NCBI GenBank assembly: GCA_023664945.1
Contig: JAMPER010000001.1
Coordinates: 1,003,473-1,067,472 of the forward strand
Direction: 5' to 3'
Length of the DNA: 64,000 nucleotides
From: Alistipes senegalensis
GTDB taxonomy: Bacteria; Pseudomonadota; Gammaproteobacteria; Burkholderiales; Burkholderiaceae_D
Part shown: piece after piece, positions 55,401 to 63,944 of the stretch
Position numbering within the stretch: the first letter of the stretch is position 1
Layout: each line of letters begins with the position of its first letter
Program-made: the position numbers and the translations under genes
Notes under the pieces: generated by a model
Databases searched by the model: none
Seen by the model: only the letters and a program-made list of their open reading frames with translations
What the model was told of the DNA's origin: nothing

Positions 55401-58207
55401 ACCTGGATATGGTCCGCCAGATCGTCCAGGCCCATGCCTACTGGCACATGAAAGGATTACCTGTTGATCTGGTTATCTGGAACGAGGACAACGCCGGATA
55501 CCGGCAAACACTCCAGGAACAAATCACCAATATCATTGCCGCAGTCCACCCTGCCCAGGCCATGAACCGCCCTGGCGGTATTTTCCTAAGACAAACCGAA
55601 CAGATAGCAATGGAAGACCGTATCCTGATCTCGTCTGCAGCCCGCATCATCCTCTCCGATACCGATGGACCGCTCGTTACACAACTCCACAACGCAGAAC
55701 GGACAGAACGCAGAAAACCGGCCTTGCTGCCTCCTGGGAAAAAATACCTGCTGCAAAACGATCCGGATATCTCACGAGACGATCTGCTGCTCTTTAATGG
55801 CACAGGCGGATTTTCCCCCGACGGCAAAGAATACATCATGCTGCTGTCCAAAGAAAAAACAACCCCTGCGCCCTGGGTCAACATCCTTGCCAACCCGCAT
55901 TTCGGCTGCATCATATCCGAAAGCGGGCAATCCTACACCTGGCAGGGAAATGCCCATGAATTTCGTCTCACCCCATGGAATAATGACCCGGTAAGCGATA
56001 CGGGCGGAGAAACCTTTTATCTGCGCGACGAGGAAAGCGGCCATTACTGGTCGCCCGCCCCCTCCCCTTGCCCGGGAAAAGGAAAATACCAGTGCCGCCA
56101 TGGCTTTGGATACAGCGTATTTGAACATATTGAGGACGGTATCCACTCCGAATTATGGGTCTATGTCGCGCTTAAGGCCAACATCAAGTATTTCATCCTC
56201 AAGGTCAGAAATGAATCCGCCCGAACCCGGCAGCTCTCTGCGACAGGTTATGTGGAATGGGTGCTGGGCAGCCTGCGCGAAGACAACCACATGTACATCA
56301 TAACAGAGAGGGAACCCCAAACCGGCGCGATCCTGGCACGCAATACCTATAACACGGAATTTGCCGACCGCCTCGCCTTTTTTGCCACAACCGGCACAGG
56401 CCGAACAATTACCGGCAACCGCGCAGAATTCATTGGCCGTAACAGGACACTTGCCAATCCGGCCGCCATGTCCTATGCTCGCCTGTCCAACCGGGTTGGC
56501 GCAGGTTATGATCCATGCGGCGCCATCCATGTGCCGTTCATCCTTGAAAAAGGAGAAGAACGCCACATTCCGTTTCTTTTGGGTACCGCCGACAGGCGCA
56601 ATACCGATATCAGCCGGCTGATACGGCGCTTTACCTTCCCTTTTGCTCCAGATGCCGTCCTTGAAGAAATTCGCCACTACTGGAAACAGACACTGGGCAA
56701 AGTCAGACTGGAAACCCCCGACCTGTCTCTCAATATGCTTGCCAACGGCTGGTTAATGTATCAGACCATTGCCTGCCGGCTATGGGCACGAAGCGGTTTT
56801 TATCAATCCGGCGGCGCTTTTGGCTTCAGGGATCAGCTACAGGACGCCATGGCCGTTACTCACACTGCCCCGGAGCTGCTCAGAAACCAGATCCTGCTTC
56901 ACGCCGGCCGGCAATTCATCGAAGGAGACGTTCAGCATTGGTGGCATCCGCCTTCAGGCCGCGGTGTGCGTACCCACTGTTCTGACGATTACCTGTGGCT
57001 TCCGCTTGCCGTATGCCGGTATATCCGGTCAACCGGCGATACCGGCATACTGGATGAATCTGCCTTCTTCCTGGAAAGCCCGCCTGTCCCTGACGGGCAG
57101 GATACACGCTACGACATGCCAGCCCAATCGTCCCAAAGCGGCACAATCTACCGGCATTGTGTCCTCGCCATTCGTCATGGACTTCGTTTTGGCTCCCACG
57201 GGCTCCCCCTGATAGGAACAGGCGACTGGAATGACGGTATGGACAGAGTAGGAAAAGCAGGGAAAGGAGAAAGCATCTGGCTGGGCTTCTTCCTGTACCA
57301 TATTTTGCTTGAATTCGGCAAAATAGCCCAGCAATACGGCGACAGCCCTTTTGCCGAAACATGCGAAAAAGAAGCTCACCGTCTGAAACAACAGCTCCAT
57401 GCCCATGCCTGGGACGGCGCATGGTACCGGCGCGCCTATTTTGACAATGGCATGCCATTGGGTTCTTTCGTCAATCCGGAATGCCGGATTGACTCCATAT
57501 CCCAAAGCTGGTCTGTTCTGTCCGGAGCCGGAGAAAAAAAACGGGCCACCCAGGCCATGGATTCCCTCAACGCCCACCTGGTAAGACGCAAGGAAAAACT
57601 CATCCGGTTACTGACTCCGCCATTTGACCAGTCCGAACTTGACCCCGGCTACATCAAGGGATACGTTCCGGGCGTAAGGGAAAACGGCGGGCAATATACC
57701 CATGCCGCCATCTGGGCCGCGATGGCCTTCGCAAAACTGAAAAACAACAGGCTAGCCTGGGAACTCTTCAACCTGATCAACCCGGTCAACCACAGCCTCG
57801 ATCCGGCAAGTGTTTGGCAATACAAAGTTGAACCCTACGTCATCGCAGCCGATATCTATGCACTTTCCCCGCATGAGGGCCGCGGCGGGTGGACATGGTA
57901 TACCGGTTCAGCCGGATGGATGTACCGGCTGATACTGGAATCGCTTATCGGCATATCGCTTGAATACGGCAAGCTTCATTTCGCCCCCTGCCTGCCGTCA
58001 GAATGGGAAAAAATCAGGATAACCTACCGGCATGGCCAAAGCACCCATCACATCACGATGGAACAGTCTGATACGGTTTCCGGCATGGAAATCATCCTCG
58101 ATGGCATCAAACAGGAAAATACTTTTATCCGCCTTGATAACGCCCCTCAGACACACCAGGTTCTTATCCGGATAAAACGGATACCGGCAGAAAATAATGC
58201 CGGATAA
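49412..58207 (+). CDS. ndvB: Cyclic beta-glucan synthase (NdvB/ChvB-like), multidomain
   Basis: This 2931-residue inner-membrane enzyme is of the type that builds cyclic beta-1,2-glucans. Residues 1-420 are a soluble N-terminal region. Two membrane segments lie near 426-480. The GT84/GT2-like glycosyltransferase follows with DSDT near residue 643 and RRHRWIRGDW near 788. More membrane segments lie near 840-885 and 965-1010. Then come the glucoamylase-like region and two beta-sandwich copies starting near 1654 and 2160 (NGNYHVMLTNAGAGYSRW; NPHFGCIISESGQSYTW). The C-terminal GH94 phosphorylase-like domain has FRDQLQDAM near 2472 and TGDWNDGMDR near 2602. Length agrees with NdvB (about 2,850). 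The start is GTG with a weak ribosome binding site. The NdvA/ChvA exporter is not nearby. The linkage (beta-1,2 or other) is inferred. Confidence 0.88.
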   Translation: MNISSILRKTGKWLRTLAGKSKNFPSRPDICCDEEPLRSELMSTSQMSQYGRFLASRYVLCKKKRPDRLLLRLSENANILQQVFTLFSRELKSGRRIIPAAEWLLDNYYLIEEQIRTAQRHLPLQYSRELPRLGTGTCEGWPRVYELALEIVSHGDGRVDIEKLTAFISSYQSLAPLTTGELWAIPVMLRLALIENLRRVAVRLAISSQHHELAGQWVKKFLDTAENDPAGLILQVADLARSNPPMDSAFIAEMTRRLQSQKSTLTLPLNWVANRLAETGVTIEQLVMQETQRQASDQVSISNSITSIRLLGNIDWHLFFESVSQVERRLKTDPAGVYSAMDFASRDHYRRIIENMAKYSHLTEEAIASKAINMAKNHALQEGVDNRAAHVGYYLIAEGRPLLEKAANIKQPLRQRILAWVRHFPAIPYLGSILVLSALFTAVMLRITETGAFPVWFLLLLGTTTLIASSHLAVSLVNWLSMLAISPSRLPRMDFSGGIPEGCDTVIAIPCMLISPENIDQLCETLEIHYLGNQDKRLRFCLLSDFTDAATEETEQDAKLLEYAAEKIKKLNRQYQNRDNLSPFWLLHRPRHFNTSEQIWMGQERKRGKLEELNAFLRNRPTSFSIKIGDFSQTSRFHFVITLDSDTRLFRDTARQFIATLAHPLNKAVYDEKKRIVAKGYGILQPRVASLLPGRHASIYERLNSGDAGIDPYTRTVSDVYQDLFGEGSFIGKGIYDIDAVNFALGNRLPSNHILSHDLLEGCYARSGLVSDVSLYEKYPADYLSDVKRRHRWIRGDWQLVKWLFPCVPDTSAQNGKNRQPNPLSRLSRWKLFDNLRRSLVAPAVTFLFAAAWIALKPAWIWTLALLSAFFLPTFLAFLTSLIAKHRHTNIRQHLSVCMDTTHRQCSNVFLNFMVLPHEAGYHLDAITRTLFRLLLSHRHLLEWIPSGLIRDNSENLPAYVRTMWYAPVFSLGVFAAIFLTRPPVLIVAAPFLLLWFFSPLIAWFASQPVHHKEKPLSPGHLLYLRKLARKIWAFFDTHVTAENNWLPPDNIQEALSDAFSDTLLPPGYRKDNLGRIIACRTSPTNIGLALLAYLAAADFAYIPVGQAISRTSLTFSSLSRMDRYRGHFYNWYDTTTLKTIQTPLYLSTVDSGNLAGHLLTLKSGLQELICRPVISPRLANGLYDTFSILAEYLPEKNELSQEITSQWLSRDEKNAFSLHDIFCWVEHLANHAGRLVNTPANQKKFGLFWAKTFHKQCCQMLEEISLLMPWVTLTEWQQQPDRFDSLNRLPTLDELAQYDRTVLPSIRQALNQAKPDEKTKLKALAILVEQAISAASGRICQLQALARQADEFARMDFRFLMNPSTHLLSIGFNVTEKKRDNSYYDLLASEARLASFVAISQGQIPQENWFALGRKMAAVGKDAALLSWSGSMFEYLMPQLVMPVYEDTLLEQTNRTVVKKQMEYGIKHRLPWGISESGYFAFDANLHYQYRAFGVPGLGLKRGLGEDLVIAPYASMLALMIDPEAACKNLIRLDKEGFKGQFGLFEAIDFTPARLGPGQNHAIVRSFMAHHQGMGLLALLSLLMNHPMQKRFEAEPGLKATLPLLQERVPRQIPHFEAAPSHIMPRQASLQPVAPNRIYQTANTPKPEIQLLSNGNYHVMLTNAGAGYSRWKDLAISRWQEDSVQDNRGTWFYVRDRETGKFWSTTYQPVCRQHTFYEVIFSEGKAEFRSCEDDIEIHSEIGVCPEENMEIRHHTLTSHALQDRKIEFTACTEIVIAPSKADRSHPAFSKLFIQTEIIPEHHAVISTRRPRHAEEKPPYVFHMLIVHGTDHTDASYETDRMRFIGRGHTAANPVALLSGKTLSGSEGSVLDPVAAIRHNLILQPEKPVVVDYLCGIAENREACLKMIEKYDDMNLSERVLELAWNHGQAFLRQLNADESDAQLYAGLASGILYANRNFRAKSHILANNSRGQQGLWSYAISGDLPIVLLQISGQENLDMVRQIVQAHAYWHMKGLPVDLVIWNEDNAGYRQTLQEQITNIIAAVHPAQAMNRPGGIFLRQTEQIAMEDRILISSAARIILSDTDGPLVTQLHNAERTERRKPALLPPGKKYLLQNDPDISRDDLLLFNGTGGFSPDGKEYIMLLSKEKTTPAPWVNILANPHFGCIISESGQSYTWQGNAHEFRLTPWNNDPVSDTGGETFYLRDEESGHYWSPAPSPCPGKGKYQCRHGFGYSVFEHIEDGIHSELWVYVALKANIKYFILKVRNESARTRQLSATGYVEWVLGSLREDNHMYIITEREPQTGAILARNTYNTEFADRLAFFATTGTGRTITGNRAEFIGRNRTLANPAAMSYARLSNRVGAGYDPCGAIHVPFILEKGEERHIPFLLGTADRRNTDISRLIRRFTFPFAPDAVLEEIRHYWKQTLGKVRLETPDLSLNMLANGWLMYQTIACRLWARSGFYQSGGAFGFRDQLQDAMAVTHTAPELLRNQILLHAGRQFIEGDVQHWWHPPSGRGVRTHCSDDYLWLPLAVCRYIRSTGDTGILDESAFFLESPPVPDGQDTRYDMPAQSSQSGTIYRHCVLAIRHGLRFGSHGLPLIGTGDWNDGMDRVGKAGKGESIWLGFFLYHILLEFGKIAQQYGDSPFAETCEKEAHRLKQQLHAHAWDGAWYRRAYFDNGMPLGSFVNPECRIDSISQSWSVLSGAGEKKRATQAMDSLNAHLVRRKEKLIRLLTPPFDQSELDPGYIKGYVPGVRENGGQYTHAAIWAAMAFAKLKNNRLAWELFNLINPVNHSLDPASVWQYKVEPYVIAADIYALSPHEGRGGWTWYTGSAGWMYRLILESLIGISLEYGKLHFAPCLPSEWEKIRITYRHGQSTHHITMEQSDTVSGMEIILDGIKQENTFIRLDNAPQTHQVLIRIKRIPAENNAG

Positions 58208-58218
58208 AACCGGAAAAT

Positions 58219-58256
58219 ATCATCCTGGCCTAACAAAGCATGGCCAGGATGATTTT
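58219..58256 (+). terminator. Terminator after the glucan synthase gene
   Basis: Perfect 12-base arms ATCATCCTGGCC and GGCCAGGATGAT with an 11-base loop are followed by TTT. It lies 12 bases after the stop codon. Confidence 0.82.
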
Positions 58257-58310
58257 ATAAGGCAAAACTGTCACAATAAGACTCTTTGCATTCCAGCAGC
58301 TGTTATTGGC

Positions 58311-59249
58311 ATGAAAAACCTGTTGCATTCCCCCCTTGTCAGCCGCATCATTTTTTTCGCGCTTCTCCTGCTTTGCCTTGCGCCTGGCGTTACAACGGCA
58401 ACCGCACTGCTAATAGGCATATTTTTTGCCCTGCTTTTCCCCCATCCCTATCCGGCTCTGGGAAAAACTGTTTCAAAATACCTCCTGCAATTCTCCATTG
58501 TCGGCCTGGGATTCGGCATGAACCTGTTTGAATCCCTCCAGACAGGCAGCCAGGGAATCCTGTTTACTATTGCCTCAGTCTTTGGCGTACTCTTTCTGGG
58601 CATCCTGATCGGAAAATGGCTAAAACTTGACCGGATCATCGCCTACCTGATCGCTGTGGGCACCGCCATTTGCGGTGGCAGCGCCATTGCGGCAGTAGCG
58701 CCTATTGTCAAGGCCAAAGACAGCGACATCTCTGTTTCCATCGGTACCGTTTTTATCCTGAATGCCATTGCCCTCTTTATTTTTCCTTCTATCGGGCACT
58801 TTTTGGGCTTTACCCAAAACGATTTCGGCACCTGGGCAGCCATTGCCATCCACGATACCTCCTCTGTTGTCGGGGCAGGCGCTGCCTATGGAGAAGAAGC
58901 CCTGAAAGTGGCCACAACAGTCAAGCTGACACGCGCACTCTGGATCATCCCGCTCTGCCTGGTCACCGCCCTGCTTTTCCGGGAAAAAACCGAAAAAATG
59001 TATAAACCGTGGTTTATCCTTTTTTTCGTGCTCGCCATGCTGCTTAACACCTTCTTTCCCCTGCCTGCCGCCGTCAACGGCCCCCTTCTTTCCCTTACCC
59101 GAAAAGGATTTACCCTGACCCTGTTCCTCATTGGTACCGATATGTCGCTGGCTCTCCTGAAAAAAGTCGGGCCGCGCGCTTTCCTGTTTGGCGTCATACT
59201 CTGGATAGTCATCAGCCTGTGCAGCCTGTGCTTTATCCTATGGGCATAG
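58311..59249 (+). CDS. YeiH-family putative sulfate exporter (UPF0324)
   Basis: This 312-residue integral membrane protein belongs to UPF0324/YeiH. About ten hydrophobic segments are visible. Family motifs are LLQFSIVGLGFGMNLFESLQ, AVGTAICGGSAIAAVAPIVK, AIHDTSSVVGAGAAYGEEAL and LIGTDMSLALLKKVGPRAFL. Some members are named sulfate exporters from sulfonate-catabolism clusters; here no sulfur genes are adjacent, so the substrate is open. The start MKNLLHSP gives the usual short N-terminus. It follows the glucan synthase terminator and is convergent with folP. Confidence 0.88.
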   Translation: MKNLLHSPLVSRIIFFALLLLCLAPGVTTATALLIGIFFALLFPHPYPALGKTVSKYLLQFSIVGLGFGMNLFESLQTGSQGILFTIASVFGVLFLGILIGKWLKLDRIIAYLIAVGTAICGGSAIAAVAPIVKAKDSDISVSIGTVFILNAIALFIFPSIGHFLGFTQNDFGTWAAIAIHDTSSVVGAGAAYGEEALKVATTVKLTRALWIIPLCLVTALLFREKTEKMYKPWFILFFVLAMLLNTFFPLPAAVNGPLLSLTRKGFTLTLFLIGTDMSLALLKKVGPRAFLFGVILWIVISLCSLCFILWA

Positions 59250-59389
59250 CTCTACTGGCCAAAAAAGCAAGTTGAAAAAACCGTGCCGGCAAAAGTAGTG
59301 GCAAACTACGATACTCAGGCAGTACCATGCCTGACAAAAGAATAAGGGATGAAAAGTCTGGATGAAGGTAATACCAGCCGGTAAAGCCG

Positions 59390-60229
59390 CTACTGCATTG
59401 CCTGCCAAACCCTAAGGGCATCAACCGTCTCGGCCACCTCATGCACCCGGACAATAGCCGCGCCATGGGCAACCGCAGCAATTGCTGCGCCCAGATTGCC
59501 GGCCAGCCGCCGGGATACCGCCTTTTTCGTAATTGCACCAATCACCGATTTACGGGACAAACCTGCCAAAACAGGCAACTGAAGAGATTGCCGTATATGC
59601 CCGATATTTTTTACAAGCGTCAAATTATGCTCAATAGTTTTGCCAAAACCAAACCCCGGATCAACGCATACCCTTTCACCGGCAATACCTGCCCCTGCCA
59701 GCAAAGCAGCCTGCTTTGCCAGAAAGGCGATGACCTCCTCTGTCACATCCCGGTATGCCGGCGCAGCCTGCATGGTCTGTGGCTGTCCCTGCATGTGCAT
59801 CACACACAGCCCGCAATCGCTGTCTGCCACAGCCCGAACCGCCGCTTCCGAGCAGAAACCACTCACATCATTGATCATGTCCGCCCCAGCCACCAGAACA
59901 GCGGTCATCACTTCCGGCTTGTAAGTATCCACAGAAAGCGGCTTTCCGCAATTTCTCAGTGCCTCAACAACAGGCATAATGCGATCCAGTTCTTCTTCAA
60001 GAGGAACCGGATCACTTCCTGGCCGGGTTGATTCGGCGCCGATATCAATAATATCCACGCCTTCCTCTATCATTCGGGCAGCCCGCTCAAGCGCTGCCGG
60101 CAAAACCCGGTATTTCCCGCCATCGGAAAAAGAATCCGGCGTCACATTCAGAATACCCATCACCAGCGGCCGGTAATTCAAAGCCACCCAGTCAAACCGG
60201 TAACGGCCGCATTGGAAAAAAGGCATCAT
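59390..60229 (-). CDS. folP: Dihydropteroate synthase
   Basis: This joins p-aminobenzoate and hydroxymethyl-dihydropterin diphosphate in folate synthesis and is the sulfonamide target. The 279-residue TIM barrel has MGILNVTPDSFSDGGKY, IDIGAESTRPGSDPVPLEEE, INDVSGFCSEA, VCVDPGFGFGKTIEHNL and LAGLSRKSVIGAI, plus VRVHEVAETVDALRVWQAM at the end. Two adjacent ATG codons can serve as the start. It is 63 bases downstream of ftsH. The usual glmM gene does not follow; a YeiH-type gene converges instead. Confidence 0.96.
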   Translation of the reverse strand: MMPFFQCGRYRFDWVALNYRPLVMGILNVTPDSFSDGGKYRVLPAALERAARMIEEGVDIIDIGAESTRPGSDPVPLEEELDRIMPVVEALRNCGKPLSVDTYKPEVMTAVLVAGADMINDVSGFCSEAAVRAVADSDCGLCVMHMQGQPQTMQAAPAYRDVTEEVIAFLAKQAALLAGAGIAGERVCVDPGFGFGKTIEHNLTLVKNIGHIRQSLQLPVLAGLSRKSVIGAITKKAVSRRLAGNLGAAIAAVAHGAAIVRVHEVAETVDALRVWQAMQ

Positions 60230-60292
60230 CGCTTCAGCACCGCATCCGGAAAGAAAAAGGCATGCCCTTTTTCATCCATAACCAGCCGTACT

Positions 60293-62179
60293 TCAGGCCG
60301 GCGCAGTTGCATTTTCAGAAATACCTCCCGGCTGGCTGCCGGAAGAAGCAGTCGCAGACGTACCGGATTTTGGCGGACGTGGATCATTGCCTTCCATAAT
60401 GTCATTTACCTGGTCGGAATCCAGCGTCTCCCACTCCAGCAGCATTTCGGCCATCTTCTCAACTTTATCCCGGTTTTCATGCAGCAAACTGCGCGCCAAC
60501 GCATACTGGCGGTCAAGAATTGAGCGGATTTCATTATCCACTTTCTGCTGAGTAGCCTCGGAAACTGTCTTGGCTGCCATCCGGCCGCCATAGAACATCT
60601 CCTGCTCCGTATCCTCATACACCATCGTGCCCAACGATTCCGACATGCCATAACGCGTTACCATCGCGCGCGCAATCTTGGTTGCCCGTTCAAAGTCATT
60701 GGAAGCCCCGGTGGACATCTGGTGCATAAACAATTCCTCGGCAATACGCCCGCCAAACAAAATGGCAATCTGTTCCAGCATCTTGTCCTTGTACATATTT
60801 ATCTGGTCATGCTCCGGCAGCTGCCAGGTCAACCCAAGCGCCTGCCCCCGAGGCATAATCGTCACCTTGTGAACCGGGTCGGATTTGGGGAGCAACTTCG
60901 CCACCACGGCATGGCCAGCCTCATGAAACGCCGTATTCCTGCGTTCTTCTTCCCGCATCACAAAAGACTTGCGCTCCGGCCCCATCAGGATCTTGTCCTT
61001 GGCATCCTCAAAATCCTGCATCTCAACCAAACGCTTGTTGCGTCTGGCAGCAAACAAGGCCGCCTCATTGACCAGATTGGCCAAATCAGCCCCGGAAAAA
61101 CCGGGAGATCCCCTTGCAATCACATCAGCCTTCACATCAGCGGCAATGGGCACCTTGCGCATATGCACAAACAAAATCTGTTCCCGCCCCCGAATATCCG
61201 GCAAACCAACAATCACCTGCCGGTCAAAGCGGCCAGGGCGAAGCAACGCCTTGTCCAGCACATCGGCCCGGTTGGTCGCCGCCACGACAATCACACCGGA
61301 ATTCGGCTCAAAACCATCCATCTCAACCAGAAGCTGATTCAGCGTCTGCTCGCGCTCATCATTGCCGCCGCCCATCCCTGCACCGCGATGGCGGCCAACC
61401 GCATCAATCTCATCAATAAAAATAATGCACGGGGAATGCTTCTTGGCCGTTTCAAACATATCGCGCACACGGGAAGCCCCCACCCCGACAAACATTTCCA
61501 CAAAATCCGAACCGGAAATGGAAAAAAACGGCACCTTGGCTTCTCCAGCAATAGCACGTGCCAAAAGCGTCTTGCCTGTTCCCGGCGGGCCAACCAGCAA
61601 AAGCCCTCTCGGAATCCGGCCGCCCAGTTTCTGGAACTTGCTCGTGTCACGCAGGAACTCCACAATCTCAACCACTTCCTCCTTGGCCTCGTCACACCCG
61701 GCCACATCGCTGAAAGTCACCGTATTGTTTTTCTCGTCCATCATGCGCGCTTTGGATTTTCCAAAAGAAAAAGCGCCGCCCTTTCCGCCGCCCTGCATCT
61801 GCCGCATGAAAAATATCCATACCCCGATCAGGAGCAGCATGGGAAACCACGATATAAAAATTTGCGAAAGGAACGAAGGTTCTTCAGGCTGCTTGACATC
61901 AAACTTGACACCGTTATTGAGCAAGTCGCCAATCAGGCCTCTGTCCAGGTAAGTAATCCCTGTCTTTACCTTGCGGCCATCCGTCATGTTCGCAATCAGC
62001 ACCCTGTCCTCAATGACGGCATCCTTCACATGATGGGATTTCACCTCCTCCAGGAAATCGGAATACGGAATGGATGCAGCGCCCGAGGTATTGTCGCCGT
62101 CGGTAAAATGTTTGAAGGTCGTAAGAAGGATAACAATGATAGCGCCCCAAATGGCCGCCCGGACAAACATATTGTTCAC
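60293..62179 (-). CDS. ftsH: ATP-dependent zinc metalloprotease FtsH
   Basis: This membrane-anchored AAA+ protease degrades membrane proteins and regulators such as LpxC. The 628-residue protein has two membrane segments (about 8-20 and 105-125). The Walker A motif [14 protein letters not shown] is near 197-206, [17 protein letters not shown] is the Walker B region, the SRH follows, and the zinc motif is HEAGH near 415. The C-terminal tail is Ser/Gly/Pro-rich. The start is the GTG at 62179 with GAGGAG 5 bases upstream, giving MNNMF as in relatives. It follows rlmE closely, a conserved pair. Confidence 0.97.
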   Translation of the reverse strand: MNNMFVRAAIWGAIIVILLTTFKHFTDGDNTSGAASIPYSDFLEEVKSHHVKDAVIEDRVLIANMTDGRKVKTGITYLDRGLIGDLLNNGVKFDVKQPEEPSFLSQIFISWFPMLLLIGVWIFFMRQMQGGGKGGAFSFGKSKARMMDEKNNTVTFSDVAGCDEAKEEVVEIVEFLRDTSKFQKLGGRIPRGLLLVGPPGTGKTLLARAIAGEAKVPFFSISGSDFVEMFVGVGASRVRDMFETAKKHSPCIIFIDEIDAVGRHRGAGMGGGNDEREQTLNQLLVEMDGFEPNSGVIVVAATNRADVLDKALLRPGRFDRQVIVGLPDIRGREQILFVHMRKVPIAADVKADVIARGSPGFSGADLANLVNEAALFAARRNKRLVEMQDFEDAKDKILMGPERKSFVMREEERRNTAFHEAGHAVVAKLLPKSDPVHKVTIMPRGQALGLTWQLPEHDQINMYKDKMLEQIAILFGGRIAEELFMHQMSTGASNDFERATKIARAMVTRYGMSESLGTMVYEDTEQEMFYGGRMAAKTVSEATQQKVDNEIRSILDRQYALARSLLHENRDKVEKMAEMLLEWETLDSDQVNDIMEGNDPRPPKSGTSATASSGSQPGGISENATAPA

Positions 62180-62277
62180 AGTCACTCCTCAGGCGCACGA
62201 CGCCTTTTTAATCCATGGTTTCATTTTACCCGTATTTTCTCTGATTCGCATCCGGCAGCATACTGCCTGTACTGTTA

Positions 62278-62925
62278 TCAATCTGCCCGGCCCTTTCTCA
62301 GCACACGCCCCAGCAAATAAACCTCGGACGACTGGTTTCTGCTTGCCTTGGGCTTTTTCAATGCAACAGAACAAAACTGCGCGCGAAATTTTGCCAGAAT
62401 ATCGTTATACCCCAGGCCATTAAAACATTTGACCAGCAAGGAGCCGTCCGGTTTCAGGCAGGTTTGTGCAAAATCAAGCGCCATATCCAGCAAACCTTCC
62501 ATTCTGGCGGCATCCGCAGAGGCAATGCCGGAAAGATTGGGCGCCATATCAGAAAGAATAACATCTGCTTTTCCTCCTCCCAGCATGGCTTCCAGCCGGG
62601 AAAGAACAGCCTCTTCCCTGAAATCGCCCTGCAGGAAACGGACACCATGAATAGCCTCCATCGGCAAAATATCAATACCAATCACTTCCCCGCAAAGTTC
62701 CCCGTTACGCCGCCCCATTTTTCTTACGGCATACTGTGACCAGCTGCCGGGCGAAGCGCCCAGATCCACAACAACCTGCCCGCTTTTAATCAGTCCAGCC
62801 TCTTCATCCATTTCCTTCAGCTTGTAGGCGGCCCTGGAACGATAATCTTCTTTTTGCGCCAGCCTGACATAAGGATCACTTAAATGGCTGTGCATCCAGC
62901 TTTTATTGAATTTATTTTTTGCCAT
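62278..62925 (-). CDS. rlmE: 23S rRNA (U2552-2'-O)-methyltransferase
   Basis: This methylates U2552 in the A loop of 23S rRNA using S-adenosylmethionine, a step needed for 50S maturation. The 215-residue protein shows [20 protein letters not shown] with the catalytic lysine, [40 protein letters not shown] with the catalytic aspartate, and [11 protein letters not shown]. ftsH starts 98 bases downstream; yhbY is divergent, with only 31 bases between start codons. Confidence 0.96.
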   Translation of the reverse strand: MAKNKFNKSWMHSHLSDPYVRLAQKEDYRSRAAYKLKEMDEEAGLIKSGQVVVDLGASPGSWSQYAVRKMGRRNGELCGEVIGIDILPMEAIHGVRFLQGDFREEAVLSRLEAMLGGGKADVILSDMAPNLSGIASADAARMEGLLDMALDFAQTCLKPDGSLLVKCFNGLGYNDILAKFRAQFCSVALKKPKASRNQSSEVYLLGRVLRKGRAD

Positions 62926-62956
62926 TGGCGGTAAAATATCCTTTTGGGGAAATAAT

Positions 62957-63418
62957 ATGTTGAAACTGACACCAGCACAGCGGCGCAGCCTGCGCGAACA
63001 GGCCCATCACCTTCACCCGGTCGTTATGGTAAGCGAGGCGGGACTGACCGATAACGTTATCAGGGAAATCAGCAACAGCCTGGACGCGCACGGCCTGATC
63101 AAAATCCGCATTTTCGGTGATGACCGCGCCAACCGGATTGAACTTTACCAGCAAATCTGCACCCTGCTGCATGCCGCGCCCATTCAGCACATTGGAAAAC
63201 TGCTCGTCATCTATCGCCCCAAAAAGGAAAAAACAGCCGCTTCTCCTGCAACGGCTTCCTCTCGCGGCATACGGGAAACAACCACCGCCCGGCGGAGCCC
63301 CTCGCGCAGCCGTGTCAAAAAAGTTGCGCTCAAAGGCAATGAACGTCTCACTGCCGGCGGCAAAATCAAGCGGGCAAAAACACGTCAGGTCAGCGCCAAG
63401 AAAAAAAGCTTGGGCTGA
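62957..63418 (+). CDS. yhbY: YhbY-family RNA-binding protein (CRM domain) with basic tail
   Basis: This binds pre-50S ribosomal particles through a CRM domain. Residues 1-95 cover the domain: [40 protein letters not shown] and [20 protein letters not shown]. Residues 95-153 are a tail rich in Ser, Arg, Lys and Thr, absent in E. coli YhbY (97 residues). The ATG has GGGGAAATA upstream. It is divergent from rlmE, so both probably serve large-subunit assembly. Confidence 0.92.
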   Translation: MLKLTPAQRRSLREQAHHLHPVVMVSEAGLTDNVIREISNSLDAHGLIKIRIFGDDRANRIELYQQICTLLHAAPIQHIGKLLVIYRPKKEKTAASPATASSRGIRETTTARRSPSRSRVKKVALKGNERLTAGGKIKRAKTRQVSAKKKSLG

Positions 63419-63455
63419 CCTGTCAGGCTGGTCAAACCTTTTATTGCACTATCCC

Positions 63456-63944
63456 TTAGATATAAAGGACTTCCAATACTTCATATTCCCTTATGCCGGA
63501 TGGCGCTTCCACCTCAATAACCTCACCGGCATATTTGCCGATCATGGCACGTGCAATCGGAGAAGTAACAGATACCTTCATTTCCTTGATATCTGCCTCA
63601 TCATTGCCGACAATCTGGTAACGAACCTGCTTGCCGTTATCCAGATCCTCAAGCAGGACAGTCGCCCCGAAAACAATCTTGCCGTCCACATTCAGCGTTG
63701 TCGGATCAATCACCTGGGCCGAACTGAGCTTCGCTTCAAGCTCGGCAATACGTCCTTCAATAAACCCCTGCTTTTCCTTGGCGGCCTCATATTCGGCGTT
63801 TTCAGACAAATCGCCATGCGAACGCGCCTCGGCAATAGCCTGGATAACTTCATACCGGTCTTTTGTTTTCAGCCTGTGCAATTCATCACGCATCTTTTTT
63901 GCGCCGAGAACAGTAACCGGAATGGATCCCATATTGCTTGACAT
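63456..63944 (-). CDS. greA: Transcription elongation factor GreA
   Basis: This restarts backtracked RNA polymerase by stimulating transcript cleavage. The 162-residue protein has an N-terminal coiled coil (IPVTVLGAKKMRDELHRLKT, ARSHGDLSENAEYEAAKEKQ with the acidic tip). The C-terminal FKBP-like domain has VTSPIARAMIGKYAGEVIEV. The ATG at 63944 has GGAG 9 bases upstream; MGSIPVTV at 63932 is a possible shorter start. It is convergent with yhbY, only 37 bases apart. The 56 bases upstream reach the window end and show no complete feature. Confidence 0.95.
   Translation of the reverse strand: MSSNMGSIPVTVLGAKKMRDELHRLKTKDRYEVIQAIAEARSHGDLSENAEYEAAKEKQGFIEGRIAELEAKLSSAQVIDPTTLNVDGKIVFGATVLLEDLDNGKQVRYQIVGNDEADIKEMKVSVTSPIARAMIGKYAGEVIEVEAPSGIREYEVLEVLYI

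Noticed and set aside
60722-62320. A long open frame (532 codons) on the plus strand across ftsH
   Set aside because: It is antisense to a clear ftsH with all motifs; the composition (His/Asn/Gln rich, no domain) is that of a shadow frame.
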